Source: Virgibacillus proomii
GTDB taxonomy: Bacteria > Bacillota > Bacilli > Bacillales > Amphibacillaceae
Direction: 5' to 3'
Assembly (NCBI RefSeq): GCF_900162615.1
Contig: NZ_FUFN01000009.1
Span: 107,176-171,175, forward strand
DNA: 64,000 nt
Below the pieces are notes generated by a model. The model did no database searches and had not been told where the DNA came from. It saw only the letters and a list, made by a program, of their open reading frames with translations. This document shows positions 55,192 through 63,978 of the stretch, one piece after another (the first letter of the stretch is position 1; the number at the start of each line of letters is the position of its first letter). The translations under genes and the position numbers were made by a program.

Positions 55192-55926
55192 TTAAAAACT
55201 TATTATACAAAACAGAAACTCACAAATAGATATTTTAACACTAATATTGTGATTCTCATCAAAATAAACAAGATAACGATAGATTCCCTTTTGAACATCT
55301 ATCCAATTCAAATATATGCTTGATTCACTATTTTGAAGATTCAATCCCGATTCGATGCGATTAAAAACCCTTGATCCTACTTCTGGCATAATATCTACAG
55401 ACGGAATCATGTTAAAGCTTTCTATTTCGTTTGCATTTAAATTAAATTTCCAATCATACCATAAAGTAGTTACTCCATCTACATCAACATGATCAAACTC
55501 AAACCCTGCATGACCTATAGCTAATTTAATAATAATATTTTGAAATCTATCTTTATCAAACGAATAATAAATTTCCTGTTCTACTGTATTAATTTGTGAA
55601 TCCAATAACTCTTTTAATTTTCTATCTCGTTTTAATGCTTTATCTATTTTCTCATTGAAAAATCTTCGATCTAACTTTCTTCTGAATACATTTATATAGG
55701 ATGCTACATAAGATTCATCAAAAGAAAATCCATTATTACATGGTTCACAAGCCGATATTGTAGGCAAATTATCTGGATAAGGTTCAATTAAGAATACTTT
55801 CGATGGAACATGATCCCTTGTTTCAGCAACATCTCCGCAATAAATACAATAATTTTCATCATTCCTACTCCATTCTGTAAACTTTCCTACTCTTCTATCC
55901 CCACCCAAACGTTTAAATTGTTGCAT
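55192..55926 (-). CDS. HNH-type nuclease-like protein next to the SIR2-HerA pair
   Basis: A 244-residue protein. The N-terminal part has a zinc-ribbon/HNH layout: ENYCIYCGDVAETRDHVPSK (C-x2-C, then DHVPSK) and TISACEPCNNGFSFDESYVA (C-x2-C-N). This is the pattern of HNH nucleases related to McrA. The C-terminal half (WYDWKFNLNANEIESFNMIP) is not recognised. The ATG chosen has GGGAG nine bases upstream. It is on the same strand as, and about 195 bp after, the HerA gene. It may be a third member of the defence locus or an independent defence gene. Confidence 0.7.
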   Translation of the reverse strand: MQQFKRLGGDRRVGKFTEWSRNDENYCIYCGDVAETRDHVPSKVFLIEPYPDNLPTISACEPCNNGFSFDESYVASYINVFRRKLDRRFFNEKIDKALKRDRKLKELLDSQINTVEQEIYYSFDKDRFQNIIIKLAIGHAGFEFDHVDVDGVTTLWYDWKFNLNANEIESFNMIPSVDIMPEVGSRVFNRIESGLNLQNSESSIYLNWIDVQKGIYRYLVYFDENHNISVKISICEFLFCIISF

Positions 55927-56120
55927 ATTTTTCATCTCCCTTGTCTCACTAATCTTAAGCATACTACCTTAACAATATCTCATGCTCTTTTTCGTTTCCT
56001 TTTACTAGATTCATCTATATCTGTTTATTTTAATCGTTTTAATAATCATCAAAATAGTATCAAGCAAATGTTTTAACTTCAAATACACTTAGGGAGTAGC
56101 CGTTGATAAAGCTATATCAA

Positions 56121-57842
56121 TTAACTCATCTTTCTGAATATAGGAGTTTTAGAATCAGGTGGAATAACAGGTGGATTAACTTTTATACTGAGTGGCATAG
56201 AAAAATCTACACCTGTTAGGATAGCTTCACCTTCACCTAAAACTGGTAAAAAGTCTAGTATTGCAGCATTAGCGGATGAACACGCTTGTCTTACTGCTTC
56301 TTTGTCGTTATAATTTATTAATCTATGAACTAAAAATGTTCCCATTTGACTTAAAGTTCCTAAAGGTATATCCCTTGGCATTTGTGTAGCTAGGCAGAGA
56401 AATAAGCCATATTTCCTACTCTCTTTTGCAATTTGATCAAATGCGGAGAGACTCTTAGTATCAAAATAGTCATCAACAATACTATTATTAAGAAATTGAT
56501 GTGCTTCATCAATAAATAAAACAATAGGATCTTGCTTAAAAACCTTATCTCTAGCTTTGTTAAGTAAATATTTTCCTATTGCATTTGCTACAATTTCTCT
56601 AGCCTGAAATTCAAATCCAATATTTTCAAACCCTATTCTTAACAAAGTACTATCACTTGAAATAAATGAATTGATTCTATCAGTTAAGCTATCAGATGTT
56701 AATGAGTTATCAAAATTGAATATAGAATTAAATAAGTCTGTCTTCATTAGGTTACCGATTCTAGTAATCATACTTAAACAATATCCAAAATCCTGTTCAT
56801 TAATACGACCAAACAATTCCTTATTTTCCCAATCATTAGCCCAAATACATTCTTCACGAATTTGATGTTCTAATTTACTTATATCAAAATCAAGATATCC
56901 TGTTTCAATTTCTTTATATTTTAAATACACAAACCTCTCGAAATTCTTTATGTTTTTTCCACTTTTTATTAATAGGTCAGTATTAACAAATTCCTTTATA
57001 TAATCATTATACTGATCTTCTTGATTTTCTTTATAAACTCTAACACATTTTAATGATCGTATTGCTTCTAATAGTTTAGGTGCTTGAGTTTTTTCAGAAG
57101 GTTTAATCAAAAAAAATAAGTCCTCAATAGTAAGATTTTTATATGAAAAATGTATGTCTTCCCCTAATATTAATGATTCAACAGTATCCAACTCAGATAA
57201 AGTAGAGTACTCACCAGTTGGATCTAATAATATTGCTTTTGTTCTGTTTTTAGAAATACCTTCAAGTAATTTAGATATAGTCCAACTTTTGCCTTCACCA
57301 GTTGTTCCAACAACGGCACAGTGTCTACTAAACACTGATTGTTGAGAGACAACTACTTTCGTATCTTTATTAGAAGTCAGGCTTCCTAAATCTAAAAATA
57401 AAGTTTTATCAGATTCTTCTTTTTCTCCAAATCTCAAAACATATTTTTGAATAAATGAACTTGAACATACATAAACTTTTGAACCTATGCTCGGAAATTT
57501 ATTGAAGGAATTATTAGCTTTATTACTTTCAAAGTAATCGAAAGACAATAATATTTCTATTTTTGCAGTTGGATGAAGATCTGAACTTCTAAAAGATTTA
57601 TCACTAAGTGCTAATCGTTCTTTTTCTGGTAAATCAATTTCAGAGATTTTCCCAATAAAACCATGATTTTCTCCTTCTATTGTTACAAAGTTACCAACTA
57701 ATCCACCATTAAATTCTTCACCAGAAAAGAATGTTTTGCTCAATAAAGTTGAAGAAGGGAAATGTACTTTTACAAATTGGGGATTTACATGATTAATATA
57801 TCCAAGAAAATATTTGTTATCAAATGGATTACTATTAGTCAA
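56121..57842 (-). CDS. HerA-like ATPase of a SIR2-HerA defence system
   Basis: A 573-residue HerA/FtsK-superfamily ATPase. The N-terminal HAS-barrel-like region (FLGYINHVNPQFVKVHFPSS) precedes Walker A HCAVVGTTGEGKSWTISKLL, with AILLDPTGEYSTL after it, Walker B PIVLFIDEAHQFLNNS, and the sensor region LFLCLATQMPRDIPLGTLSQ. Such proteins form hexamers that bind and control the partner nuclease or NADase. The start is TTG 57842, eight bases after AAGGAG; it overlaps the end of the SIR2 gene. The frame is intact and follows the SIR2 gene as in known SIR2-HerA pairs. Confidence 0.88.
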   Translation of the reverse strand: MTNSNPFDNKYFLGYINHVNPQFVKVHFPSSTLLSKTFFSGEEFNGGLVGNFVTIEGENHGFIGKISEIDLPEKERLALSDKSFRSSDLHPTAKIEILLSFDYFESNKANNSFNKFPSIGSKVYVCSSSFIQKYVLRFGEKEESDKTLFLDLGSLTSNKDTKVVVSQQSVFSRHCAVVGTTGEGKSWTISKLLEGISKNRTKAILLDPTGEYSTLSELDTVESLILGEDIHFSYKNLTIEDLFFLIKPSEKTQAPKLLEAIRSLKCVRVYKENQEDQYNDYIKEFVNTDLLIKSGKNIKNFERFVYLKYKEIETGYLDFDISKLEHQIREECIWANDWENKELFGRINEQDFGYCLSMITRIGNLMKTDLFNSIFNFDNSLTSDSLTDRINSFISSDSTLLRIGFENIGFEFQAREIVANAIGKYLLNKARDKVFKQDPIVLFIDEAHQFLNNSIVDDYFDTKSLSAFDQIAKESRKYGLFLCLATQMPRDIPLGTLSQMGTFLVHRLINYNDKEAVRQACSSANAAILDFLPVLGEGEAILTGVDFSMPLSIKVNPPVIPPDSKTPIFRKMS

Positions 57843-59004
57843 TTCCAATTCTCCTTTCTTCCGAGCGGTCATAAACATCACATAATGGATAGTATTTTAC
57901 AAAACTCTCAAATGTTTCATTAATTAAATTAATGTTTCCTGACTTTTCAGCTTTTTCTTTGAAGAATTTATACCGCTCTTTTTCTTCATGAACATCAGGT
58001 GAGACAATAAGCATTGTAATACTTAAATTCACATTCAAAGCTTCTTTAATCATTGCTGTAATGTGGGCATCACCAAAACTAAACCCTATTATGATTAGTA
58101 GGGTATTCTTGCTTCTCGTTTCTTGTTGAAACCTTGACATCATTTCAAAAAAAGGTTGTCTATAGGAAGACTCATACTTAGTTGAACTAGGATAAATCAT
58201 TAATGGTTTTTTAGTGTTATTTGTTTTAAATATCTTTCCATTACTCTCTTCCCAATCAATTGAGCCATGTGGCTTGTATAAATGAATAACATTAGAAACA
58301 AAATTTTCTTCAGATAATAATCTGTGACTTGCACGTGAAACGATGTCATAATCAAAATATGCTCCATTAAACTGTCTTGGAGAACTAAATGAAAAACCAT
58401 CTATAATAATATACCCTCTGTCGGAAGCGGCTTGTTCAAAAAGGGTGTCATAATTTAAAGTGAAAATTTTAGTTCTAGCATACTTTGTTTTTCGAGAGGT
58501 AAGTTTTTTTATAAATTCATGATGCGGTGCATTTTCAGGAATTATAATATGACAATTATTACGAATAATACTTTTTATTTCATTAATTGTAGAAATAATT
58601 TTATTATCAGACGTAGATATTTTTTGGTATAAATCGGCATGTGAAATAAAATCCTCTAAATTAGTATTTTCTTCGGAAACATCTAAAAAGTTTATTTGAT
58701 TAGCAAATTCTTTTATCCTCTGATAAGAAAGCGCTTCTTTCACTTCATTCCATAATCCAGTCATTAATTTGCCTTGATTAGTTTTACCAATATTATATGA
58801 GCTACCTGCACCTGTCAAAACAACTATATTTTCATATTGTTTAGCTAAAATATTTTGATAAGTATTACGCATTAATCTATTTGCGCAGTCTTCAATGCTT
58901 TCGTTCTCTTCTTTATCTTCTTCAGATAATATCTTACCATCTACATATACACCTTTATCATCATAAGCGATTGTATTTACATTGGAAAAAAAGATTTTTT
59001 TCAA
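57835..59004 (-). CDS. SIR2-domain NADase of a SIR2-HerA defence system
   Basis: A 389-residue protein with a SIR2 (Sir2-like NAD-binding) fold near the N-terminus. NAD loop IVVLTGAGSSYNIGKTNQGK, catalytic Asn region IFTLNYDTLFEQAA, His motif LYKPHGSIDWEES, and IIGFSFGDAHI near the end. In phage defence such proteins deplete NAD+ on infection, or act with HerA as nuclease and NADase. It starts at TTG after GGGGGAAC. It is first of a two-gene overlapping unit with HerA. Both genes look intact, whereas most mobility genes around them are broken. Confidence 0.88.
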   Translation of the reverse strand: MKKIFFSNVNTIAYDDKGVYVDGKILSEEDKEENESIEDCANRLMRNTYQNILAKQYENIVVLTGAGSSYNIGKTNQGKLMTGLWNEVKEALSYQRIKEFANQINFLDVSEENTNLEDFISHADLYQKISTSDNKIISTINEIKSIIRNNCHIIIPENAPHHEFIKKLTSRKTKYARTKIFTLNYDTLFEQAASDRGYIIIDGFSFSSPRQFNGAYFDYDIVSRASHRLLSEENFVSNVIHLYKPHGSIDWEESNGKIFKTNNTKKPLMIYPSSTKYESSYRQPFFEMMSRFQQETRSKNTLLIIIGFSFGDAHITAMIKEALNVNLSITMLIVSPDVHEEKERYKFFKEKAEKSGNINLINETFESFVKYYPLCDVYDRSEERRIGID

Positions 59005-59530
59005 TATTGTTCCCCCTAGAAGACTAATAGTTTACAGTAATTATATCACTCTTACAATAGGAGTACTAAATATTCCCATCAACATATTACATAGTCATAA
59101 TTTATAAGTGAAACATTTAATCTTAAATTTTTTTATATTATGAGTGGTATTATAAACTAATTTTTAACCATTCTATTCTAGGTTAACAAATAATATCGTC
59201 ATATTTAATAACCACGTCAAAAATCTAAGCTGATAAACATCACATTGATTTTTTAACAAGTAAATGGCGACTTTAAATTTTCTTATCCTACAGCCGCCGT
59301 TAAAAGAGCTACTATTAATTATGAACTATCAAATAATAGTTTTATACTTTTTCTATTGTGTTCCCACACCCCAGATCAATTACCACCGAAACGGTAATGT
59401 GGTTTTTCAGTATTTTATTTCTCGTTTTTTCACCTTCTCCTACAAACACGAAATGCTTGTGAAAGTGTTTAAAATTAAGGATTTCTATATAGTTTCTTGT
59501 ACCATAAGATTAATCATTTGGGAAAACCCC
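59005..59530. other. Intergenic region upstream of the defence genes
   Basis: It includes the probable promoter of SIR2-HerA and, at 59262-59302, a decayed version of the palindrome found at 44093. No gene recognised. Confidence 0.35.
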
Positions 59531-59680
59531 ACCCCTCCAACCCGCATTCCACCGTTTGAGTCATAATAAAGTTTTGCTACGGAACCCCTATTTTCACACT
59601 TTCTTGGTTCAAAAATGACCGTTTTTCCGGCCTTTTTCGGCTGTTTTTTCATGGTTTTTTCGAAGTTGGAATAAAGTTTT
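59531..59680. repeat. Right copy of a diverged flanking repeat
   Basis: It matches 40461-40606 in the same orientation. On the minus strand both copies also keep a similar short reading frame (here GSVAKLYYDSNGGMRVGG, there EGKLYFNDNEGMQGG), so it may derive from a small gene or a conserved element end. It lies about 19 kb from its partner. Confidence 0.6.
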
Positions 59681-59852
59681 GGGAATGGAATAAGGAAAAA
59701 TTCTAGAATAGATAGTGGAGAAAAGAGGGATAAAATAAAGAGAAAATATTGAATGAGTATTGATTTATTATTGAATTGGATATTGGATAAACCCAGTAAT
59801 GACAAGGATTTAGGAACATAACTGCATTGAAAAGATATTGGAAAAGACATAA

Positions 59853-59883
59853 AAAAACTCGGGCTCCTGATGAGGAAAACCCG
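59853..59883. terminator. Terminator-like hairpin at the right side of the island
   Basis: Arms CTCGGG/CCCGAG with A-rich flanks. A similar G/C hairpin follows the left flanking repeat. Confidence 0.5.
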
Positions 59884-60100
59884 AGAAATTATTGGATCTA
59901 TATTGAAAAAGCAAATGTTTATTATTACGAAATCGGTGGTGGGAGTAGCAGATGTTTATTTTGACAGTCAGGTGTTTATTATTGATCTACATAGTAGAAA
60001 GAAGAATTGTAGAGATAAGAATTCAAATACCATTTCACCGCTCATAATATGTCATTCTTTCCCTCATAGTAAATGTTGTTAATTAAAATTACTTCTTCCT

Positions 60101-60958
60101 TCAATAATGATTTAACTTCTCTTTTCTAATCCTCGGCCATCTAAATTTTGGCACATGCTTTACCATCGTTTCATATAGGATTCCCCATTGTTCTTCTGTT
60201 AGTTCTGCAACTGGTATCTCATTTTTTAACCGAAGATTTCTTTTCAAACGCTTAATTTGTGGTACTGTGAATGCACCCCTTAGTCCATAATCGAGCGATA
60301 ATTGAGGATTTTTCAATACATAATCAACCAATCCCCAAAATACCAAATAATCACTATAAGGGACAATCGGATTAGCCTTTCTATTAATCTTAACCATTGC
60401 AGAATCTACTTTAGGTGGTGGAGAAAAGTTTTTTCTTGAAATTCCTTTTACATACCGGATATCAAACCACATCCTCCAAGCAATCACATATGGATCTTTT
60501 ACGTAATTAGATGTGAATCTCTTAGCTGCTCCTTTTTCCATCAAAAGCACACCTCTTTGGAAATTACTTAATGGGTTGTTAAGGAGTTTCTTCATAATTG
60601 GTGTTGTGATTGCATAAGGGATATTCGAAACAACAATAAAAGGCTCTCGGGGTAACGAAATCTTTAATATGTCTTGTTTGATTATAACTGTATTTTTTAA
60701 TTCAAGTTGATCTAATTTCTTAATAAACTTTTGATCGTATTCTACAGCGAGAACTTTTCTTGATCGATTACTTAAATCATTAGTGATGGCACCTTTTCCA
60801 GCACCCAATTCTAATACAAGATCTCCTTTTGACATACGAGCAATGTTTATAATATCTTTTATAACTTCTTTGTTATTCAGCAAATGTTGCCCGCTAAAGT
60901 TCGGGAAATCTCTTTTAATTCTTTTTGTATGTTGGTATTTTTTCCTTCTTTTTGTCAT
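60101..60958 (-). CDS. Erm-family 23S rRNA adenine N6-methyltransferase
   Basis: A 285-residue S-adenosylmethionine-dependent enzyme that methylates A2058 of 23S rRNA and gives macrolide-lincosamide-streptogramin B resistance. Motif I DLVLELGAGKGAITNDLSNR, motif II VLAVEYDQKF, the catalytic motif IV as FIVVSNIPYAITTPIMKKLL, and FSPPPKVDSAMVKI. The basic N-terminus (KRRKKYQHTKRIKRDFPNFS) and NNKE/GQHLL region fit the Bacillus ErmD/Erm(34)-type group rather than KsgA. AAGGAAGG lies before the ATG. The gene is outside the right flanking repeat and follows a long leader. Confidence 0.92.
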   Translation of the reverse strand: MTKRRKKYQHTKRIKRDFPNFSGQHLLNNKEVIKDIINIARMSKGDLVLELGAGKGAITNDLSNRSRKVLAVEYDQKFIKKLDQLELKNTVIIKQDILKISLPREPFIVVSNIPYAITTPIMKKLLNNPLSNFQRGVLLMEKGAAKRFTSNYVKDPYVIAWRMWFDIRYVKGISRKNFSPPPKVDSAMVKINRKANPIVPYSDYLVFWGLVDYVLKNPQLSLDYGLRGAFTVPQIKRLKRNLRLKNEIPVAELTEEQWGILYETMVKHVPKFRWPRIRKEKLNHY

Positions 60959-61012
60959 TAATCATACAATCCTTCCTTAAAATAATTGATTTTCAGCTCT
61001 GAACTATAACGC

Positions 61013-61043
61013 AAAAAAACCACAGAAAAAGACATCTGTGGTT
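61013..61043 (-). terminator. Attenuator terminator in the erm leader
   Basis: On the minus strand AACCACAGA pairs with TCTGTGGTT, followed by seven T's. It stands about 55 bp before the erm start codon and after the leader peptide, so it would stop transcription before the gene unless the leader refolds. Confidence 0.82.
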
Positions 61044-61308
61044 TCCAGTAAACGGAATCAATTATTTTACATTAAGACAAAAAGACATTGCGACGTAACA
61101 GAAATTTAAACGTCACTAAACAGGCCTTTTAGCATTGAAAAGCCAAAAAACCGAATACTCAATCGTAAAAACAATATAAGGAAAGAGTGAATAATCACCC
61201 TTCCCTCTCATTTAACAAAATATTTTAATGGGGATTGTTAAATAAAATGGACAGACTTATCCCGTTTACTCTGTAAGCGAAATTAACAGAGCCTTCGAAC
61301 GTATTAAA

Positions 61309-61347
61309 TTACATGTTCAAAGCACGGTAAGTCTTAATTACTCCCAT
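61309..61347 (-). CDS. 12-residue erm leader peptide
   Basis: The frame encodes MGVIKTYRALNM, with AAGGAGGG ten bases before its ATG and a good promoter upstream. It lies about 350 bp before the erm gene, with several inverted repeats in between. Drug-stalled ribosomes on such leaders switch on erm genes. The sequence differs from the common IFVI, IAVV and RLR-type leaders I know, but it does hold a Tyr-Arg pair. Confidence 0.7.
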   Translation of the reverse strand: MGVIKTYRALNM

Positions 61348-61394
61348 AATATTTAACAACCCTCCTTAGTTTAATTACATTAGATACGACGTAT

Positions 61395-61423
61395 ATACTA
61401 GCATGGACTATAGATAATTTCAA
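61395..61423 (-). promoter_or_regulatory. Promoter of the erm leader transcript
   Basis: TTGAAA and TAGTAT are separated by 17 bp, about 50 bp before the leader peptide start. It fits the sigma-A consensus. Confidence 0.65.
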
Positions 61424-61700
61424 GAAAAAATACTAGATACTCAAGAATAAAATAAAATTTATTACAGTTATGTTTTTGATTTTTTCTCTTCACAATATCG
61501 GTATTATCAATGTCTGCTCTATTAGTTAAATGCTTCATAATTGCTTCCATCGCACGTAAACAATCACTTGTTGCATCTTTTCTCTCCCTTAGAAAACAAA
61601 TCATATTTAAGAAATATTTAATAACTCTTTTAGGTTTTTATAAGATATTGAGGGTATTCTACTGGTAGAAAATATTAAATGGAGAAAGAAGGAGTTAATT
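61424..61700. other. Gap between the erm leader and the membrane protein gene
   Basis: A leftward frame in this area (DATSDCLRAMEAIMKHLTNR) looks protein-like but would overlap the erm promoter; it may be a gene fragment. The other end holds AGAAAGAAGGAG, the ribosome binding site of the next gene. Confidence 0.3.
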
Positions 61701-62102
61701 ATGTCAAACATTAACACATTTAAAACATTAAATTGGAAACTTATTTCAACACTTTCCATAATTGCACTTGTGAGACCATTTATGAGCATTTTGGGGATAT
61801 CAGATGCACTTGGTAAGCCAGTTGCAAGTATAACGGCAACAATACTCATTACAATCATTTGGATAACAACAGTATACTTAACACAAGATTCCCACCCCAT
61901 CGTTACATTGGTTTTTACGGGGATTGGTTACGCTATATTGGCAATTATTATTAGTGGAATCTTATCACCTATTCTAACGGGTCATTTGCAAGGGCCATTA
62001 ACGAATCCTCGTGGCATCGTTAGTGTATTGTTAACGAATGTTATTTGGGGTTTAATTTCGGGGTTAATTGCTAGTTCATTATTAAAGATTAAAGGAAAGT
62101 AA
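61701..62102 (+). CDS. Small integral membrane protein, unknown function
   Basis: A 133-residue protein with four hydrophobic helices (LISTLSIIALVRPFMSILGI, ITATILITIIWITTVYLTQD, LVFTGIGYAILAIIISGILS and VLLTNVIWGLISGLIASSLL). GAAGGAG precedes the ATG. I do not recognise a family. It lies upstream of an ABC ATPase remnant, so it may have been linked with that lost transporter. Confidence 0.7.
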   Translation: MSNINTFKTLNWKLISTLSIIALVRPFMSILGISDALGKPVASITATILITIIWITTVYLTQDSHPIVTLVFTGIGYAILAIIISGILSPILTGHLQGPLTNPRGIVSVLLTNVIWGLISGLIASSLLKIKGK

Positions 62103-62239
62103 AATATAAACATTTTTTCAAAACACTATCTCTTTCCACTTTATGAGGGATTGGCGTATTTTTATATGCGTTTGTTACATTTAAGAATTACTTAAGAAAT
62201 AGAAATGGTTTAGGTAGTATTAATTTTTAAGTTCTAAGA

Positions 62240-62796
62240 TTGTGACATAGGCAATTAAATCTGTCTTCGAGCCTTGTTATTGTTAACCCCTGCTAATGGC
62301 AAAGTCTTGTTAGTATATGAGGATATAACAATATTTAATTCGCCCAAACAAACATAAGTAAAGGCAGAAAAAATTGGGTTTATATTTCAATCGTCCAATT
62401 TAATTCCTTACCTAACAATAAAAGTAAAAGATCAATTAATGCTCATTGCAGACATTAGAATTGGGAATAAAAAGTCGAATTTACAAAGAGTTAATGAATT
62501 ATGTATGGATTTAGGGATAAGTCATCCATTAAAACATTATCCAAAGAACCTTCCTGGTGGTGAAAACAGAGAGTAGCTATCGTCTGGGTCTTTTTGAATA
62601 ATCCTTCCATATTGCTAGCAAATAAACCTACCGCCAGTTTGGTTCCGATCGAGGTAGAAAGGTTGTTGAAATGATATCCCATAAAGTAAAATCAAAAAAT
62701 AAAGCAGTAATTATGGTGACACACGATGAAGAGTGCTTCATGTTGCTGATCGTGTTTTATATATGGAAGATAGTAAACTAATTGATAAGGATTAAA
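62240..62796 (+). pseudogene. Remnant of a MacB/LolD-type ABC transporter ATPase
   Basis: In pieces across changing frames the plus strand reads TPANGKVLLVYEDITIFNSP, AEKIGFIFQSSNLIPYLTIK (Q-loop), LGISHPLKHYPKNLPGGENR (decayed signature LSGGE), GRKVVEMISHKVKSKNKAVI followed by MVTHDEE (switch His), and HVADRVLYMEDSKLIDKD to a stop. These are consecutive blocks of an FtsE/LolD/MacB-class ATPase. Walker A is lost and several stops and frame changes are present. Confidence 0.78.
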
Positions 62797-62890
62797 TAGT
62801 CAAGGCTGTCAAGCAATCTTGAAAGCCTTGGTTTTCCAATTTTGCAAATCTTTATTATAATAAAGCAACGAACATAAGCAGGTGATAACC

Positions 62891-63976
62891 TTGTCAATAA
62901 AAAAGCGATTAATTTTCTCAAATATAGCAGTGATTGTTATTCCGGTTATTGGTTTTCTCCTAGTAGAAATCATTTGGGGATACATACTGTTTGTCATTTT
63001 TAATGGAAACCCTACAGGCAAAGATTTAACCCTGTTTATTAGCGTTCGATTTATTGCAATGATCTTAGTATTAATTGTAACAAATGGATTATTAACATAC
63101 TATGTCTTAAAAAGTATCCTCATCCCTATTAAGGAGCTATCTGTTGCTGCAAATAAAATTAGTGAGGGTAATTTGGATTATAGTGTGGAATCCAACAAGA
63201 AGGATGAACTTGGTGAGCTTAGTAATACATTTGAAAGAATGCGTTTAAAACTAAAAGAAGCAAAGGATGCCCAGCTACAATATGAAAAAAATCGGCATGA
63301 GCTAATTGCAAGTATTTCTCATGATTTGAAAACACCCTTAACCTCCATAAAAGGCTATATAAAAGGAATTCAGGATGGCGTGGCGAATACTCCAGAAAAG
63401 TTAGAGCGTTATTTAAACATCACCTATAAAACGGCAAATGATATGGATGGACTCATTGATGAATTATTTTTATATTCTAAGTTGGATTTAAAAAGTTCGC
63501 CATTCCAATTTGAAAAGGTGGATTTATATTCATTTTTTGCTGACTTTATTGAAGAATTAGCATTTAATTTGGAACAAGAACAAGGAACCGCAACTCTTGT
63601 AGCGAAGAAAAACGATTCATATGTTGTGATGGCTGATAGAGAAAAATTGAGGCGTGCCGTATCAAATATCCTTCAGAACAGCCTAAAGTATATGGATAAG
63701 GAACATAAAAGTATCCAAGTCCTTTTATCCTCACAGCCTGATACGGTAACTATCAAAATGAGCGATAATGGAATTGGTATAAGTAAAGAAGCGATTCCCT
63801 TTATTTTTGAAATTTTTTACCGTACCGATGCCTCAAGAAATTCTTCCACTGGGGGTAGTGGGCTTGGACTATCCATTGTAAAGAAAATTATTGAAGAACA
63901 CGGGGGAACTGTTTGGGCTGATAGTAAATTAGGCAAAGGTACAAGTATTTATTTAACACTGAAAAAGGTGATATAA
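62891..63976 (+). CDS. Sensor histidine kinase
   Basis: A 361-residue membrane kinase. Two membrane helices (FSNIAVIVIPVIGFLLVEII and RFIAMILVLIVTNGLLTYYV) enclose a short outer loop. A HAMP domain (KSILIPIKELSVAANKISEG), the HisKA box with the phosphorylated His (HELIASISHDLKTPLTSIKG), and ATP-binding boxes N (REKLRRAVSNILQNSLKYMD), G1 (TVTIKMSDNGIGIS) and G2 (TGGSGLGLSIVKKIIEEHGG) follow. It reads best from TTG 62891 after AGGTGAT; a GTG nine bases earlier overlaps that site. The response regulator gene follows 2 bp after the stop. Confidence 0.92.
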   Translation: MSIKKRLIFSNIAVIVIPVIGFLLVEIIWGYILFVIFNGNPTGKDLTLFISVRFIAMILVLIVTNGLLTYYVLKSILIPIKELSVAANKISEGNLDYSVESNKKDELGELSNTFERMRLKLKEAKDAQLQYEKNRHELIASISHDLKTPLTSIKGYIKGIQDGVANTPEKLERYLNITYKTANDMDGLIDELFLYSKLDLKSSPFQFEKVDLYSFFADFIEELAFNLEQEQGTATLVAKKNDSYVVMADREKLRRAVSNILQNSLKYMDKEHKSIQVLLSSQPDTVTIKMSDNGIGISKEAIPFIFEIFYRTDASRNSSTGGSGLGLSIVKKIIEEHGGTVWADSKLGKGTSIYLTLKKVI

Positions 63977-63978
63977 AA

